From Ophiosphaerella korrae (Eukaryota > Ascomycota > Dothideomycetes > Pleosporales > Phaeosphaeriaceae), in assembly GCA_028456385.1 (NCBI GenBank), contig JALNQF010000012.1:466423-530422 (forward strand): a stretch of 64,000 bases of DNA, read 5' to 3'. A program made the translations under genes and the position numbers. Positions 62,751 to 64,000 of the stretch are shown piece after piece. A model generated the notes under the pieces. It was not told the origin of the DNA. It made no database searches and was given only the letters and a program-made list of their open reading frames with translations. The stretch's first letter is position 1. Every line of letters begins with the position of its first letter.

Positions 62751-64000
62751 ACTATAAGCTTATCTATATTAAGATAAGCTCTTACTACTACTATAAAATT
62801 AGAAGTACCTATATATATACTTATATAGGTAGCTCTTTAAATAAGTAGCTTAGAAAGAGATTAATACGCTACTAGTAGCTAGTACCTAGGAAGAGATAGA
62901 GCGCTTATAATTAAGTAATTAGCTACTACTTCTAAAGTAAGTTTTTATATATAAACTTAACTAAGATAGCTACTTTCTTAAGTATAAAGCTTAGATTGTA
63001 GTACGTAGAAACCTCTAAATAATTAATTTAATATAATTAACTTATACTACTATATTAGTAGCGCGCTTGTTTTAAACTATAATAGCAATTATAGCTAAGT
63101 TTAACCTAGAAGTAGCTTAGTATAATATTATTAGAGCTTTCCTCTATATATATAGAGATTATTAACTAGTAGTTATTTATAAGCTTCTAGATAGGTTTAA
63201 AGTAGCTAGTAAGTATATTAAGCTTAATTAAGCGCTATATAGCTTTAAAGACTTACTACTCCTCTAGTATAAAGAGCTCTTAAGAATACTTAAATAAGCT
63301 AGTCTTATAGTCTTAAAAGAAGAGCTATACTTATTTTATAATAAGGAGCGTAAAATACTCTTTCTCTTTTATGTTAATAATATATTAGTAATATATTACA
63401 AAATCTACTAATTAGAAGCTCACTAAATTATTAAGAGAATTAAACGAGCCTATAATATAGAAGATAAAGGCCTAGTAAGCTAGTTCCTAAGCGTATAAGT
63501 AATATAGAGTTAGCTAGATAAAACTATTATACTTATCTATAATAAGTATATTAATAAGATAGTAAAAAAGTTTAATTTTATAAACTTTATAAGCTTTCTA
63601 GTAACTTTATTACTAGTAAAAGAGCTATAGCTAAGTAAAAGAGAGGCTATAAAGTATAAAATTAAAGACTACTAAAAATAAGTAGGATTTATCTTGTATA
63701 TAGTAATAATAGTATAACTAGATATTATATTTATAGCTACTAAGCTCTTTTAATATCTTATAAATCTAAGCTAAAAGTATCTTAAAGTAGTAAACTAAGT
63801 TATTATTTACTTATATAGAACTTAGTACCTATTAGTCTAGTATAGTAAGTAGTAAGATAGCTAGTAGTAAGATAGTAAGTAGTAAGGTACTAAGCTACTT
63901 ATATATAGAGACGCGTTATTTACTAATAATCTAGTAACGCGCTACTTATCTTATAGCTACATTGTAATACTCTTTAGTAGAGTAGTAATATAGAAGGTAG
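62751..64000 (+). pseudogene. Copia D reverse transcriptase relic, cut by window end
   Basis: Plus strand, continuing element D after E. It reads as the copia reverse transcriptase: VVRRNL (from VRGDLQ), TILVARLF, IIAKFNLEVA.YN (from FDLE..Q.D), RAFLY, LDRFKVA, ALYSFKDL, LLWYKELLRILK. The catalytic YVDD box reads YVNN at 63370-63381. Stops occur throughout, and the RNase H part would follow beyond the window. Confidence 0.78.

Larger units (their letters stand above)
37132..64000 (+). mobile_element. Copia retrotransposon D (interrupted, runs off the window)
   Basis: Plus-strand copia-type element inserted in gypsy A. The candidate left end is TATTAAGAG (from TGTTAAGAG) at 37132. Its visible parts are 37132-37354, 51417-55014 and 62751-64000. 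It is interrupted by B (in its LTR or leader) and by E (between integrase and reverse transcriptase). The 5' LTR is estimated to end near 51650; this is not confirmed because the 3' LTR lies outside. The order PR, IN, RT identifies it as copia, not gypsy. Confidence 0.75.

Overview
This is nuclear DNA of a filamentous ascomycete (Pezizomycotina). The evidence is short GT-AG introns of about 47-66 bp, an RTA1-family membrane protein, a fungal-type regulatory domain, a Sac3 mRNA-export factor and, above all, a block of transposons mutated by RIP (repeat-induced point mutation). Sac3 and small-protein similarities suggest a dothideomycete such as a member of the Pleosporales; that is inference. 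All gene models below were spliced by eye.

Layout. 1-26,527 is ordinary gene-containing DNA of balanced composition. It holds a likely solo LTR (178-361), an RTA1-like gene (1403-2535), a 192-bp MITE (3054-3245), a regulator-like gene (6498-8372), a full-length MRP/YCF1-type ABC transporter with eight exons (8900-13984), a gene with a DUF2841/YDR124W-like domain (16639-19053), the TREX-2 subunit Sac3 (20032-24482) and a 97-residue small protein on the minus strand (25080-25373). Two long stretches (2536-6497 and 13985-16638) have no convincing gene.

26,528-64,000 is an AT-rich block with no intact host gene. CpA and TpG are nearly absent and every transposon frame is full of stops. It resolves into nested transposons, dated by exact target-site duplications: a pogo/Fot1-like DNA transposon (from 26528) holds a solo LTR (27067-27229, TSD TATAT) and a gypsy element A (from 27388). 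A holds gypsy element G1 (28569-35526, TSD CTATT) and a copia element D (from about 37132 to beyond the window). D holds gypsy B (37355-51411, TSD CTTAT), which holds gypsy C (42423-49450, TSD ATAAG). D also holds gypsy E (55015-62745, TSD CTATA), which has three LTRs. The order of insertion is therefore pogo, A, D, B, C on one branch: five levels deep.

The gypsy elements B, C, E and G1 are about 7 kb each and related. They carry Gag with zinc knuckles, protease, reverse transcriptase, RNase H, integrase and a C-terminal chromodomain, so they are chromoviruses. All have been killed by RIP, which changed zinc-binding Cys codons to Tyr and catalytic Asp to Asn. The least expected feature is an open frame on the opposite strand between pol and the 3' LTR. 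It is recognisable in every copy, including the diverged G1, and may be an undescribed antisense gene of this family.
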